Of a stretch of DNA of 64,000 nt, positions 12,913-24,544 are shown in pieces. Origin of the DNA: Derxia gummosa DSM 723. Lineage in GTDB: Bacteria > Pseudomonadota > Gammaproteobacteria > Burkholderiales > Burkholderiaceae_E. Each line of letters begins with the position of its first letter. Within the stretch, counting starts at the first letter, position 1. Made by a program: the position numbers and the translations under genes. The stretch is taken from positions 124,001 through 188,000 of the forward strand of contig NZ_AXWS01000007.1 in assembly GCF_000482785.1 (NCBI RefSeq), written 5' to 3'. Under the pieces are notes generated by a model. It did not search any database. It was given only the letters and a program-made list of their open reading frames with translations, and was not told where the DNA came from.

Positions 12913-14436
12913 ATGACTGTTTACGCCGCCCCTGGTGCCGCCGGCGCCCCCCTGGTTTTCAAAGCCCAATACGACAACTTCATCAATGGCCAGTTCGTGC
13001 CGCCGGTCGACGGTCAGTACTTCGATGTGATCTCGCCCATCAACGGCAAGGTCTTCACCAAGGCCGCGCGCTCGAATGCCGCCGACATCGAACTCGCGCT
13101 GGACGCCGCGCACGCCGCCCAGGTCAAGTGGGCCCGCACCTCGCATGCCGAGCGCGCCAACATCCTGCTGAAGATCGCCGACCGCCTCGAGCAGAACCTC
13201 GAGCGTCTGGCCTACGCCGAAACCGTCGACAACGGCAAGCCGATCCGCGAAACGCTGAACGCCGACATCCCGCTGGCCGTTGACCACTTCCGCTACTTCG
13301 CCGGCGTCCTGCGCGCCCAGGAAGGCACGCTGAGCCAGATCGACGAGAACACCGTCGCGTATCACTTCCATGAGCCGCTGGGCGTGGTCGGTCAGATCAT
13401 TCCCTGGAACTTCCCGATCCTGATGGCCGCGTGGAAGCTGGCCCCGGCCCTCGGCGCCGGCAACTCGGTCGTGCTGAAGCCGGCCGAATCGACCCCGATC
13501 AGCATCCTGGTGCTGGTCGAGCTGATCGCCGACCTGCTGCCCCCGGGCGTGCTCAACGTCGTCAACGGCTTCGGCCGCGACGCCGGCATGCCGCTGGCCA
13601 CCAGCAAGCGCATCGCCAAGATCGCCTTCACGGGTTCGACCGCCACGGGTCGCGTCATTGCCCAAGCCGCCGCCAACAACCTGATCCCGGCCACGCTGGA
13701 ACTCGGCGGCAAGTCGCCCAACATCTTCTTCGAAGACGTGATGGCCGCTGACGACGCCTTCCTCGACAAGGCGATCGAAGGCATGGTGCTGTTCGCGTTC
13801 AACCAGGGCGAAGTCTGCACGAGCCCGACCCGCGCGCTGATCCAGGAATCGATCTACGACCGCTTCATCGAGCGCGTCCTCAAGCGCGTTGCCGCGATCA
13901 AGCAAGGCAACCCGCTCGACACCGAAACCCAGATCGGCGCCCAGGCGTCGGCGGTTCAACAGGACAAGATCCTGTCGTACATCGGCATCGGCAAGGAAGA
14001 AGGCGCACAACTGCTGATCGGCGGCAGCAAGCCTGAACTCAGCGGCGACCTCGCCGGCGGCTACTACGTGCAGCCCACGCTGTTCAAGGGCCACAACAAG
14101 CTGCGCATCTTCCAAGAAGAAATCTTCGGCCCGGTGCTGTCGGTGACGACCTTCAAGGACGACGCCGAAGCCCTGTCGATCGCCAACGACACCGTCTACG
14201 GTCTCGGCGCTGGCGTCTGGACCCGCGATGGCAGCCGTGCCTATCGCTTCGGTCGCGACATCCAGGCCGGCCGCGTCTGGGTCAACAACTACCACGCTTA
14301 CCCGGCGCACGCTGCCTTCGGCGGCTACAAGGAATCGGGCATCGGCCGCGAAACCCACAAGATCATCCTTGATCACTACCAGCAGACCAAGAACATGCTG
14401 GTCAGCTACAGCCCGAACGCGCTCGGCTTCTTCTGA
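12913..14436 (+). CDS. NAD-dependent acetaldehyde dehydrogenase (AcoD/ExaC type)
   Basis: This 507-residue aldehyde dehydrogenase oxidises acetaldehyde or related short aldehydes to the acid. The catalytic Cys302 ([11 protein letters not shown]) and general base Glu263 (LELGGKSPN) are present, as is the cofactor stretch IPWNFP. The C-terminal ([11 protein letters not shown]) is the same as in Cupriavidus AcoD as I recall it. It is preceded by GGAG and a sigma54 promoter, and followed by a terminator and a DUF779 gene. Its codon use appears more biased than that of its neighbours, which suggests high expression. In this window it would act after the PQQ alcohol dehydrogenase (32773-34518) as the cytoplasmic step of ethanol-like oxidation. 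Confidence 0.95.
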   Translation: MTVYAAPGAAGAPLVFKAQYDNFINGQFVPPVDGQYFDVISPINGKVFTKAARSNAADIELALDAAHAAQVKWARTSHAERANILLKIADRLEQNLERLAYAETVDNGKPIRETLNADIPLAVDHFRYFAGVLRAQEGTLSQIDENTVAYHFHEPLGVVGQIIPWNFPILMAAWKLAPALGAGNSVVLKPAESTPISILVLVELIADLLPPGVLNVVNGFGRDAGMPLATSKRIAKIAFTGSTATGRVIAQAAANNLIPATLELGGKSPNIFFEDVMAADDAFLDKAIEGMVLFAFNQGEVCTSPTRALIQESIYDRFIERVLKRVAAIKQGNPLDTETQIGAQASAVQQDKILSYIGIGKEEGAQLLIGGSKPELSGDLAGGYYVQPTLFKGHNKLRIFQEEIFGPVLSVTTFKDDAEALSIANDTVYGLGAGVWTRDGSRAYRFGRDIQAGRVWVNNYHAYPAHAAFGGYKESGIGRETHKIILDHYQQTKNMLVSYSPNALGFF

Positions 14437-14460
14437 TCGCCGGCAGTTCCCTGACTGTAA

Positions 14461-14487
14461 GAAAAAGGCGGCTTCGGCCGCCTTTTT
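14461..14487 (+). terminator. Intrinsic terminator after aldehyde dehydrogenase
   Basis: AAAAAGGCGGC, loop ttcg, GCCGCCTTTTT. This is a perfect GC stem with flanking A and T runs, so it can work in both directions. It starts 25 nt after the stop codon and separates the dehydrogenase from the DUF779 gene. Confidence 0.93.
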
Positions 14488-14550
14488 CGTTATGTCGGAG
14501 ACTGGTGCTCATTGCCACGACGCCATCGCACCGACGCAGAGGAGACAAGC

Positions 14551-14913
14551 ATGATTCAACGAGTCCTGGCGACCGAATCCGCCCTGACGCTGATCGCGCG
14601 CTTGCAGGCGCGCTACGGCGAACTGATGTTCTATCAGTCGCACGGCTGCTGCGACGGCAGTACGCCGATGCTCTTCCCCAAGGGCGAGATGGCGCTCAAT
14701 TCGACGGATATCCAGATGGGCGAAGTAGGCGGCGTGCCGTTCCATGTGAGCGAGATGCAGTTCGACTATTTGTCGGGCTCGCAGATCACGCTTGACGTGG
14801 AGGCGGGCAGCGTCGGCACCTTCTCGCTGGAAGACAGCGAGGGCGTGCATTTCGTCGCGCGCTCGCGGCTGTGGACCGATGAGGAATGGCGAGAGTTGAG
14901 CGCTCAGGGATGA
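14551..14913 (+). CDS. DUF779 protein, aldehyde dehydrogenase partner
   Basis: This small cytoplasmic protein of 120 residues belongs to the DUF779 family, whose members usually sit next to acetaldehyde dehydrogenase genes. The function is not established. The motif SHGCCDGSTPMLFP near residue 30, with two adjacent cysteines, is the family hallmark. The start at 14551 has GGAGA 6 nt upstream. It lies 115 nt after the dehydrogenase stop, beyond a strong terminator, so it may rely on read-through or its own promoter. Such conserved linkage suggests a maturation or regulatory role for the dehydrogenase (inference). Confidence 0.9.
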   Translation: MIQRVLATESALTLIARLQARYGELMFYQSHGCCDGSTPMLFPKGEMALNSTDIQMGEVGGVPFHVSEMQFDYLSGSQITLDVEAGSVGTFSLEDSEGVHFVARSRLWTDEEWRELSAQG

Positions 14914-15053
14914 AGCGAAGACGGTGGCTTACCCATCAAGACCGCGGACCGGCGCTGTTCCAGGCCGGAACAGGCGGTGCTGCTGAATGAAACAATCAGC
15001 GGCGTCCGTGCAATGCCGTCACCGCTGATGTTCCGGTCTTCTGTCGTCCGGAC

Positions 15054-15902
15054 TCAGGGCCGAACATAGCGAACGTTGTGGCGGGCAAAGATCGCCGCCA
15101 TCGCGCCGCTGTCGATGATCTGGTTCAGCGCACCTTGCAGCGCATGGGCGAGATCCATGCTCTCGGCCTTGACCGCCATGCCGACGGCCCAGCCGGAAAC
15201 CGGCAGCCCCGGAATCTTGACCGGCTCGATCGCGACATCCGACATCCCGGCCAGTCCAGCCTGCAACTCGGCCCGCGTGCCCATGACGGCTGCCGCGCCG
15301 CCGTTGCGAAAGGTGTCGAGCGCGACCTTGATGTCATGAGCGTTGATCACGTTCTCGCGATAACGCCCGGCTTCCAGCGACAGCATGGCGATCGACGAGA
15401 TCGACGCGCCATCGACGACGATCTTCTCCTTCTGGAAGACATCGAAGCCGGTCCAGTCGGGCAGGCGCTCGGTGTTGCGCGCAACTTCGAGTTGCTCGCG
15501 CCAGTACGGTCCGAAGATCTCGACCTGCTTGTTCGCTTCCTGCAGGACACGATCGACCGGCACATGAAGCAGCACATCGGCCGGGCCGTAACCGAGGTAA
15601 TGACCCTTCCACACCATGTTGCGCAGGTCATCGCCCACGTCATCGCCCGCGTCGAAGGGCAGCAGCTTCAGCTTGAGACCGAGCTGCGTTGCGAGCGCCT
15701 TGGCGATGTCGACGTCGATGCCGGCCTCGTCATCGGCGAACGGGAAGAATTCCTTGTAGACGCCGACCTTGAGGATGCCCGTGGCGCGGATGCGGTCGTA
15801 GGCCTCATCGGCCCGCGCCGCAGCGCCGGCTCCGAGACCGAGGGCAATGCCGATGGCGCCGCGCAACAACGCGCGACGCTGCTTCTTGTTACCGTGATTC
15901 AA
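15054..15902 (-). CDS. Periplasmic binding protein linked to quinoprotein dehydrogenase (MxaJ/XoxJ-like)
   Basis: This 282-residue secreted protein has the fold of family 3 solute-binding proteins. A signal peptide (basic start, then IGIALGLGAGAAARADEA) covers about residues 1-31, and ILKVGVYKEFFPFADDEAGIDVDIAKAL is the domain start. No transporter genes lie nearby. It follows cytochrome pedF by 3 nt, so the two form an operon. Proteins of this type (MxaJ, XoxJ) accompany PQQ alcohol dehydrogenases and are thought to help activate them or link them to their cytochrome. The ligand is unknown. A true amino acid binding protein is less likely given the context. Confidence 0.85.
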   Translation of the reverse strand: MNHGNKKQRRALLRGAIGIALGLGAGAAARADEAYDRIRATGILKVGVYKEFFPFADDEAGIDVDIAKALATQLGLKLKLLPFDAGDDVGDDLRNMVWKGHYLGYGPADVLLHVPVDRVLQEANKQVEIFGPYWREQLEVARNTERLPDWTGFDVFQKEKIVVDGASISSIAMLSLEAGRYRENVINAHDIKVALDTFRNGGAAAVMGTRAELQAGLAGMSDVAIEPVKIPGLPVSGWAVGMAVKAESMDLAHALQGALNQIIDSGAMAAIFARHNVRYVRP

Positions 15903-15905
15903 GAG

Positions 15906-16394
15906 TTACTCGTCCTTGGTACGACGGGTTTCGAGCCAGGCCTTGATGGACCACATCGCTTCCTGGCTCAGGATGCCTTCGAACGGCGGCATGTAGATGG
16001 CGCCATTGCGGACCTTGCCACCGCGGATGGACATCAGGAAATACTGGTTGACCTCCTTGTAGCAGGCGGCCTTCTTCTTCTCGTTGGGAATGTCCATGCA
16101 ATCGCGGTCGAGCTTGCGCAGGTCGGGCGCAATGCCGCCGGAGATTGCGTCGAGACCGTGGCATCGGGCGCAGTTCTGGCCGAAGGCCGATTGGCCGAGC
16201 TTGATCGCGTCGTTGTTGCCCGTGTAGGGATTGTTGTCGCGCCATTCTTCGCCGAGCTGCGGCAGCGACGACGTGTCGACCGCGTGCGGAACAACATCGC
16301 CGTGGGCGAAGGCTTCGGCCGACAGGGCAAGACCGGCAATGGCGAGCGCACCGGCAAGCGCGCGCGAACGAAGGGCTGAGCGGATATTCCGCAT
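15906..16394 (-). CDS. pedF: Cytochrome c-550, PedF type
   Basis: This 162-residue periplasmic cytochrome c is the likely electron acceptor of the PQQ alcohol dehydrogenase. The signal peptide is about residues 1-27. One haem site, CARCH, lies at residues 75-79, with ISGGIAPDLRKLDRDC just after and MPPFEGILSQEAMW near the end supplying the distal Met. The start at 16394 is chosen because GAGGAGA lies 6 nt upstream and a signal peptide begins there. A perfect sigma54 promoter lies 90 nt upstream. It heads an operon with the MxaJ-like gene and is divergent from the activator gene. Confidence 0.93.
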   Translation of the reverse strand: MRNIRSALRSRALAGALAIAGLALSAEAFAHGDVVPHAVDTSSLPQLGEEWRDNNPYTGNNDAIKLGQSAFGQNCARCHGLDAISGGIAPDLRKLDRDCMDIPNEKKKAACYKEVNQYFLMSIRGGKVRNGAIYMPPFEGILSQEAMWSIKAWLETRRTKDE

Positions 16395-16484
16395 GGTTTG
16401 TCTCCTCACCTGGACATGAAATGGGATCGCGCCAGGGCTGGCCGGAGGGCCGCCTCCCTGACTGTGATTGGTGAGGGGGAGTGG

Positions 16485-16499
16485 GCAAGTCATGTGCCA
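16485..16499 (-). promoter_or_regulatory. Sigma54 promoter of pedF
   Basis: On the minus strand this reads TGGCACATGACTTGC, a full match to TGGCAC-N5-TTGC. The predicted start is near 16473, giving a leader of about 80 nt to the pedF ATG. A half-site TTGCAACA lies 72-79 nt further upstream (16571-16578) and could bind the activator. Confidence 0.88.
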
Positions 16500-16551
16500 C
16501 CACTCGCGTGACCGGGAAAACCATCGTGGTGCAAGCACACAAGTCACTCGC

Positions 16552-16566
16552 TGGCACGATCTGCGC
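16552..16566 (+). promoter_or_regulatory. Possible sigma54 promoter of the activator gene
   Basis: TGGCAC-GATCT-GCGC keeps the -24 box and the -12 GC at the right spacing but lacks the usual TT. It lies about 105 nt before the activator start, divergent from the pedF promoter. If real, the activator would control its own synthesis. Confidence 0.45.
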
Positions 16567-16670
16567 TCATTTGCAACACGTGTACCATCGCCGAGCAATC
16601 GGGGGACACCGAAGTCAGAGACAGCATGCGGCGGACGTCAGGCCAGCCGCGGCAAATTGGAGGAGACACC

Positions 16671-19190
16671 ATGCCCGCCACGGACGCCTTTCCGCAGCGT
16701 GATCCGCTTGATGCCAGCGCCGCCCTCGCGACGCTGCACCCCGCACTTGCCACCGAATCCGCCGAGGAAACTGCCCGCCAGGTGATCGAGGCCGCCCATC
16801 AGCGCTCGCAGCGCTTCGGCCTCGAAAGCAGCCGCACCCCGGATGCCAGCCCGCTCGCACGCGCCGAAATGGACCAGACGCTCGAGAAGAGTCGTGTCCT
16901 GCGTGTGCATGCGGCGCCGGTCATGGAATCGCTGTACGAAAACATCATCAACACCCACAGCATGGTGGTGCTGACCGACGCGATGGGCACGATCCTGCAC
17001 ACGCTCGGCGACGGCGATTTCGTCGAACGTGCCCAGCGCGTGGCGTTGCAACCGGGCGTGAGCTGGGCCGAGCAGAACCGCGGCACCAACGCCATCGGCA
17101 CCGCGATTGCCGAGGCTGCGCCCACCACCGTTCACGCCGACCAGCACTTCCTGCGCGCCAACCATTTCCTCACGTGCTCGGCCACGCCGATCTTCGATCC
17201 GCGCGGCGAGGTGGCCGGCATCCTCGACGTGACGGGCGACTTCCGGAACTTCCACAAGCACACGATGGCGCTGGTGCGCATGTCGGCCCGCATCATCGAG
17301 AACCAGCTCTTCGACAACGCCTTCCAGAAGGCGATCTGCATCCACTTCCACAGCCGGCCGGAGTTCATCGGCACGCTCATGGAAGGGATCATCGCCTGCG
17401 ACCAGGAAGGCCGCGTGCTGGCCGCCAATCGCGGCGCGCTGTTCCTCACCGGCCTGGGCAAGGGCGCGCTCGAAACCCACACCTTCAGCTCGCTGTTCGG
17501 CATGCCGCTCAACGACCTGCGCGAGCACTACCGCACCGTCAATCCCACGCCGCTCACCGCGCGTCTCCTCAACGGGATGATCGTCGGCCTGCGCGCCGAC
17601 CTGCGCACAAACCAACGCTGGATCACGCCCGGTTTCGCGGCAAGCCAGGCACCCGTCACGCCTGCTGCAACCGACCATGCCGGGCCGCCCCCGATCAACG
17701 ACGGCGGCGCGGCTGCAAGCCTTTTCAATCCGCCCGGCGGGCATCAGGACGAGCGCCACGCCGGCCGCTCCAACCGGCTGTCGAGCCTGCGCTACCTCAA
17801 CACCGGCGACCCGCAGATGCAGGCCGTCATCGCCAAGGCGCAGAAGGTGATCGGCCGCGACATCCCGATCATGGTCATCGGCGAGACGGGCACCGGCAAG
17901 GAACTGCTGGCCCAGGCGATCCACAACGACTCGCCCCGCGCGCGCATGCCCTTCATCGCGGTGAACTGCGCCTCGCTGCCCGACACGCTCATCGAGAGCG
18001 AACTGTTCGGCTACGAGGACGGCGCCTTCACCGGCGCCCGCAAGCGCGGCTCGCACGGCAAGATCGTCGCGGCCAACGGCGGCACGCTCTTCCTGGATGA
18101 AATCGGCGACATGCCGCTGCAACTTCAGGCGCGGCTGCTGCGCGTGCTGCAGGAGCGCGTGGTGACGCCGCTCGGCAGCAACAAGAGCATCCCGGTCAAC
18201 GTGATGATCATCTGCGCGACCAACCGCAACCTGCGCGACATGATCGCGCGCGCCGAGTTCCGCGAAGACCTGTACTACCGCCTCAACGGCCTCGTGGTGA
18301 AGCTGCCGCCGCTGCGCGACCGCACCGACCTGGGCGCCATCGTGAGCAAGATCCTGCTCAACGAGGCCGCGCACGGCGCCCGCTACACCGTCGCGCCCGA
18401 GGTGCTGGACGCCTTCCACCGCTCACGCTGGCCGGGCAACTTCCGCCAGCTCACCAACGTGATCCGTACTGCGATCGTCATGGCCGACGGTGACCAGGTG
18501 ATCCGCATGGACCACATGCCCGACGATTTCATTGAGGAGCTGGAGCAGCCGATGCCCGAAGGCATGACGCCGCGCGCAGCGCCACCGTCTGCCACGCCCG
18601 CGCATGGCCTCGCGCCGGGTCTGACCGATTTCGCCGCCTTCGTGCCGCCGAACGCGCCCGGCATGGTCGGCCCGACCAGCGACCTCGGTGGCGGACGGTT
18701 CGCGCCCGGCGCGGGCCTGCCGCCCCAGCCCGCGGCGATGCCTGCCGGCCTTGCCGACGTCATGCCGCGCGGGGACAACGGCTTCGCGCCGCCGCGCCCC
18801 GATCACGGCGCGGCGCCTTACGCCGGCAATGGCGCCCATCCCGGTGGAGCGCCCTTCCCGGGCGCAGGTTCCTTCCCCGGCGAGCGCGCCCAGCCCGGCG
18901 GCTGGCCGGCACAGCCCGGCTGGCCTGCCGCGGGCGCCGACATGGCCGCTGCCGGCAACGCCGCCGCCGCGACGCCCGGCAACCCGACCGCCGGCGCCCA
19001 GCCACGCCCGGGCGAACCCGGCTGGCCCGTTGGCCGCTCGCTCGACCAGATCGAACTCGAACTGATCCGCCGCGCGCTCGAAACCCATCGCGGCAACGTG
19101 TCGGCCGCCGCGCGCGCGCTCGGCATCAGCCGCAACACGATCTACCGGAAGTTCCCCGAACTCGGCCAGCGCACTACCGACGCAGGCTGA
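16671..19190 (+). CDS. Sigma54-dependent transcriptional activator, AcoR type
   Basis: This 839-residue enhancer-binding protein probably controls alcohol oxidation genes. A GAF-type sensor region covers about residues 80-240. The AAA+ domain runs from about 385 to 625, with Walker A GETGTGKE (404-411) and the sigma54-contacting GAFTGA loop (451-456). A Fis-type helix-turn-helix lies at about 791-832 (NVSAAARALGISRNTIYRKF). Between AAA+ and HTH is an unusually long linker of about 165 residues, rich in Pro, Gly and Ala. GGAGGAGA lies 5 nt before the ATG at 16671. It is divergent from pedF and lies among several sigma54 promoters. The inducer is unknown; acetaldehyde or an alcohol is plausible. 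Confidence 0.93.
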   Translation: MPATDAFPQRDPLDASAALATLHPALATESAEETARQVIEAAHQRSQRFGLESSRTPDASPLARAEMDQTLEKSRVLRVHAAPVMESLYENIINTHSMVVLTDAMGTILHTLGDGDFVERAQRVALQPGVSWAEQNRGTNAIGTAIAEAAPTTVHADQHFLRANHFLTCSATPIFDPRGEVAGILDVTGDFRNFHKHTMALVRMSARIIENQLFDNAFQKAICIHFHSRPEFIGTLMEGIIACDQEGRVLAANRGALFLTGLGKGALETHTFSSLFGMPLNDLREHYRTVNPTPLTARLLNGMIVGLRADLRTNQRWITPGFAASQAPVTPAATDHAGPPPINDGGAAASLFNPPGGHQDERHAGRSNRLSSLRYLNTGDPQMQAVIAKAQKVIGRDIPIMVIGETGTGKELLAQAIHNDSPRARMPFIAVNCASLPDTLIESELFGYEDGAFTGARKRGSHGKIVAANGGTLFLDEIGDMPLQLQARLLRVLQERVVTPLGSNKSIPVNVMIICATNRNLRDMIARAEFREDLYYRLNGLVVKLPPLRDRTDLGAIVSKILLNEAAHGARYTVAPEVLDAFHRSRWPGNFRQLTNVIRTAIVMADGDQVIRMDHMPDDFIEELEQPMPEGMTPRAAPPSATPAHGLAPGLTDFAAFVPPNAPGMVGPTSDLGGGRFAPGAGLPPQPAAMPAGLADVMPRGDNGFAPPRPDHGAAPYAGNGAHPGGAPFPGAGSFPGERAQPGGWPAQPGWPAAGADMAAAGNAAAATPGNPTAGAQPRPGEPGWPVGRSLDQIELELIRRALETHRGNVSAAARALGISRNTIYRKFPELGQRTTDAG

Positions 19191-19267
19191 AACGCCGTTT
19201 CACGCAGGCTTGGCCCGGTGCAATGCCGGGCTGCGACGGCTGCTTCACATGGCTGTCACCAATTGGA

Positions 19268-19298
19268 ACAGCGATGCAACAGTGCGTCGCATCGCTGT
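19268..19298. repeat. 10-bp perfect inverted repeat upstream of pqqD
   Basis: The arms ACAGCGATGC (19268-19277) and GCATCGCTGT (19289-19298) are separated by 11 nt. It lies 77 nt after the activator stop codon and about 205 nt before the sigma54 promoter of pqqD. It may be a hairpin ending the activator transcript, though no T run follows, or a protein-binding site. Confidence 0.7.
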
Positions 19299-19399
19299 CG
19301 TCTCCCGCATTCGTCGTCCGTCGCCGAATCAGCCGCCAGATCGCCCGCGATCGGGCCAATCGGGCCGAAAGCGCCTCGCAAGTCCACCCGACAGCACTC

Positions 19400-19431
19400 C
19401 AGCGTCCCGTTCGCCCGCGAATGGGACGCTG
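19400..19431. promoter_or_regulatory. 32-bp palindrome, candidate activator-binding site for pqqD
   Basis: CAGCGTCCCGTTCGC pairs with GCGAATGGGACGCTG across a 2-nt centre, with a single G-T wobble. Its centre is about 88 nt before the -24 box of the pqqD promoter, the usual place for a sigma54 activator site. Transcribed, it would also form a very stable hairpin, so a structural role cannot be excluded. Confidence 0.55.
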
Positions 19432-19502
19432 GCGAGCGCCTGCGGGCCGTCGATGCGCCTCGCAAACCCCGTCAGGGCTGCTTCGCCCGTGATGGTCATG
19501 GT

Positions 19503-19517
19503 CGGCACACAAGTTGC
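19503..19517 (+). promoter_or_regulatory. Sigma54 promoter of pqqD
   Basis: CGGCAC-ACAAG-TTGC differs from TGGCAC-N5-TTGC only at the first base. The predicted start is near 19529, 80 nt before the pqqD ATG. This ties PQQ synthesis to the same regulatory logic as pedF and the dehydrogenases. Confidence 0.78.
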
Positions 19518-19608
19518 GCAAACCGGTTCCGCGAACACGATCCGCAACCTCCTCCCGAAACACTTCCGAGGGCGACGCCGACAAGTGCATCCCCCAAGGA
19601 GTCCGACG

Positions 19609-19893
19609 ATGACAGCCATCCACACCACCGAAGCCCCGTTCGTCGATCCGCCGCGTCTGGTCGCGCCATTGCGCCTGCGCTGGGAAGCCGCCGAGGAGTC
19701 CTATGTTCTCGTACACCCTGATGGGCCCATCCGCCTCAACGCGAGCGCCGGCGCCATCCTCGCCCGCTGCGACGGCACCCTGCCCGAGCACATCATCGTC
19801 GCGCAGCTCGAAGAGCAGTTCGACGCCCGCGACATCGCCGACGAGGTTCGCGGCTTCCTGCTTACCGCCCACGACGAGGGCTGGATCGTCTGA
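19609..19893 (+). CDS. pqqD: PQQ biosynthesis peptide chaperone PqqD
   Basis: This 94-residue protein belongs to the PqqD family. PqqD presents the precursor peptide PqqA to the radical SAM enzyme PqqE. The family features RLRWEAAEESYVLVHPDGPIRLN, followed by ASAGAILARCDG and the C-terminal helical part, are all present. AAGGAG lies 8 nt before the ATG, and a sigma54 promoter lies upstream. No other pqq gene is in the window, so the main pqq operon must lie elsewhere or this is a second copy. Confidence 0.9.
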   Translation: MTAIHTTEAPFVDPPRLVAPLRLRWEAAEESYVLVHPDGPIRLNASAGAILARCDGTLPEHIIVAQLEEQFDARDIADEVRGFLLTAHDEGWIV

Positions 19894-20011
19894 TGCGGAG
19901 CGCGAGGACGAGCTGCGCGCCCTGCGTGGCGTCCTCGCGCGCAGCCTGATCGCGCTGCTGCTGTGGTGCGTGCTCGTGGTCTGGATACTGCTGCCGGTCA
20001 GCAGCGGCTGA
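19892..20011 (+). CDS. Possible small single-span membrane peptide after pqqD
   Basis: Overlapping the end of pqqD, an open frame encodes an acidic-basic start (DAEREDELRALRGVLARS) and then a convincing membrane helix (LIALLLWCVLVVWILLPVSSG). No ATG or TTG lies at its head. The first plausible start is a CTG at 19913, or a frame change from pqqD. The pattern resembles a coupled small membrane protein, but without a normal start it stays doubtful. Confidence 0.25.
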   Translation, partial: DAEREDELRALRGVLARSLIALLLWCVLVVWILLPVSSG

Positions 20012-20059
20012 AACCGGCGAGCGCCGCGCCGCGACATCCGGCGCGGCGTACCACTGTGC

Positions 20060-22971
<2,912 letters not shown>

Positions 22972-22975
<4 letters not shown>

Positions 22976-24108
22976 GAATAGCTCCCTTCGTCGCGGTAGC
23001 TCGCGGCGATGCGCGCAAAGTCGTCGAAGGCAGCGTCGAAGGCATCGACCACGTCAGGGTCGAACTGCCGACCGCGCTCGGCCACGAGCGCGGCACGCAC
23101 CACATCGAGCGGGATCGGCTGCTTGTAGGGCCGGCGGCTCGCCATCGTGTCGAAGGAATCGACCAGCGCCATGATTCGCGCGCTGGCCGGGATCGCCTCG
23201 CCCGCGAGCCGATCGGGGTAGCCGCTGCCGTCCCAGCGCTCGTGATGGTGGCGGGCGATCTCCTTGGCCCGCGCGAGAAAGGCGATCGGCCGCTCGGCGT
23301 CGCGCTCCGCATTGGCAATGGCCTCGGCGCCGAGCATCGCGTGGGTTTCCATCAGCGCGCGCTCGCCCGGATCGAGTCGCCCCGGCTTGAGCAGCACCGA
23401 GTCGGGAATGCCCACCTTGCCGATGTCGTGCAACAGCGCCGACTTGGCGAGCAGCTCGATACCGTCGCCCGCGAGTACCTCGCTAAAGCGCGGATGCTCG
23501 CGCAGCCGCGAGGCCAGCAGACGCATGTAGGCGCGGGTGCGGCGCAGGTGGTTGCCGGTGCCGGCATCGCGGATCTCGGCCAGTCGCGCAAGCGCATGCA
23601 CGGTCACGTCCTGGACGATCTGGTTCTCGGCCATGCGCCGCGCCACTTCGTCCTCGAGCGAGGCGTTCATGTCGCGCAGCCGGTCACGCGCATGCTTGAG
23701 TTCGAGTTGGGTGCGCACGCGCGCGAGCACGAGCGCGGGCACGAGCGGCTTGGTGAGGTAGTCGACGGCGCCGAGGCCGAGGCCGGCGCATTCATCGTCG
23801 GTCGAACTCATGGCCGTGACGAAGATGACCGGGATCGACGCGGTGCGCGGATCGAGCTTGAGACGGGCCAGCACTTCGTCGCCATCCATGCCCGGCATCA
23901 TGCGGTCGAGCAGGATCAGCTCCGGCTCGGGCGGCGTGACCGCGATCTCCAGCGCCCGCGCACCCGACGTCGCCACGCGCACGCGATACAGCGGCTGGAG
24001 CATGGCGCCCAGCACGGCGATGTTGTCGGGATTGTCGTCCACGACAAGCAGGGTCGCGCCCATGTGGAAATCGGCTTGGGGTTCGTCGCCGGAAAGACGG
24101 ATGTCCAT
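22972..24108 (-). CDS. Response regulator with HD-GYP phosphodiesterase domain
   Basis: This 378-residue RpfG-like regulator should hydrolyse cyclic di-GMP when activated. The receiver domain (LLVVDDNPDNIAVLG, LILLDRMMPGMDG, then a conserved Lys in LTKPL) fills about residues 15-130. A coiled linker precedes the HD-GYP domain, which carries HDIGKVGIPD and HHERWDGSGYPD. The start MDIRLSGDEPQ at 24108 is the first consistent with family length; longer forms run into non-family sequence. It is coupled to the downstream hybrid kinase. Confidence 0.9.
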
Positions 24109-24469
24109 GTCAGATGTGTGTCCAGATAGCGCGCGTTTTACCTTGTGGGCGTGAATGCCGCGCGATTGCATGCTGCTACGACCGCGAGCGGGAGTGGGAA
24201 CACATTCAGGGTTGACCCTGATCAAATCAGCTCGTCCGCGCAGCCAGTTGGCGATCACATCGTGGGAGCTGGCGACAGCGCAAGCGAATAAGCGCCCGAC
24301 CGGGGCACAGGGCCGCCGCACGGTTGTGTTCCGGCGACCGACGTGCTCCACATGCGAAATCCGCACCGGAAATACGGGTTTCGTCGCGCAATGTCGACGC
24401 CGATCGCGCCGGCTTGACCTTGCGCATGCGGCAGCGCGAATGGCACGCCTCGGCACCAACTGGATCAAG

Positions 24470-24484
24470 TGGCATTCGCTAGGC
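24470..24484 (+). promoter_or_regulatory. Weak sigma54-like element before the Cache protein
   Basis: TGGCAT-N5-AGGC keeps GG and GC at the right spacing but has a poor -12 box. It lies 60 nt before the ATG at 24545. The rest of the 436-nt gap (24109-24544) shows nothing further. Confidence 0.3.
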
Positions 24485-24544
24485 CTCTTCTAGCGTGCGT
24501 CCATCAGCAGTCCTGTTCGACAACACGCAAAACACGAGGCCCTC

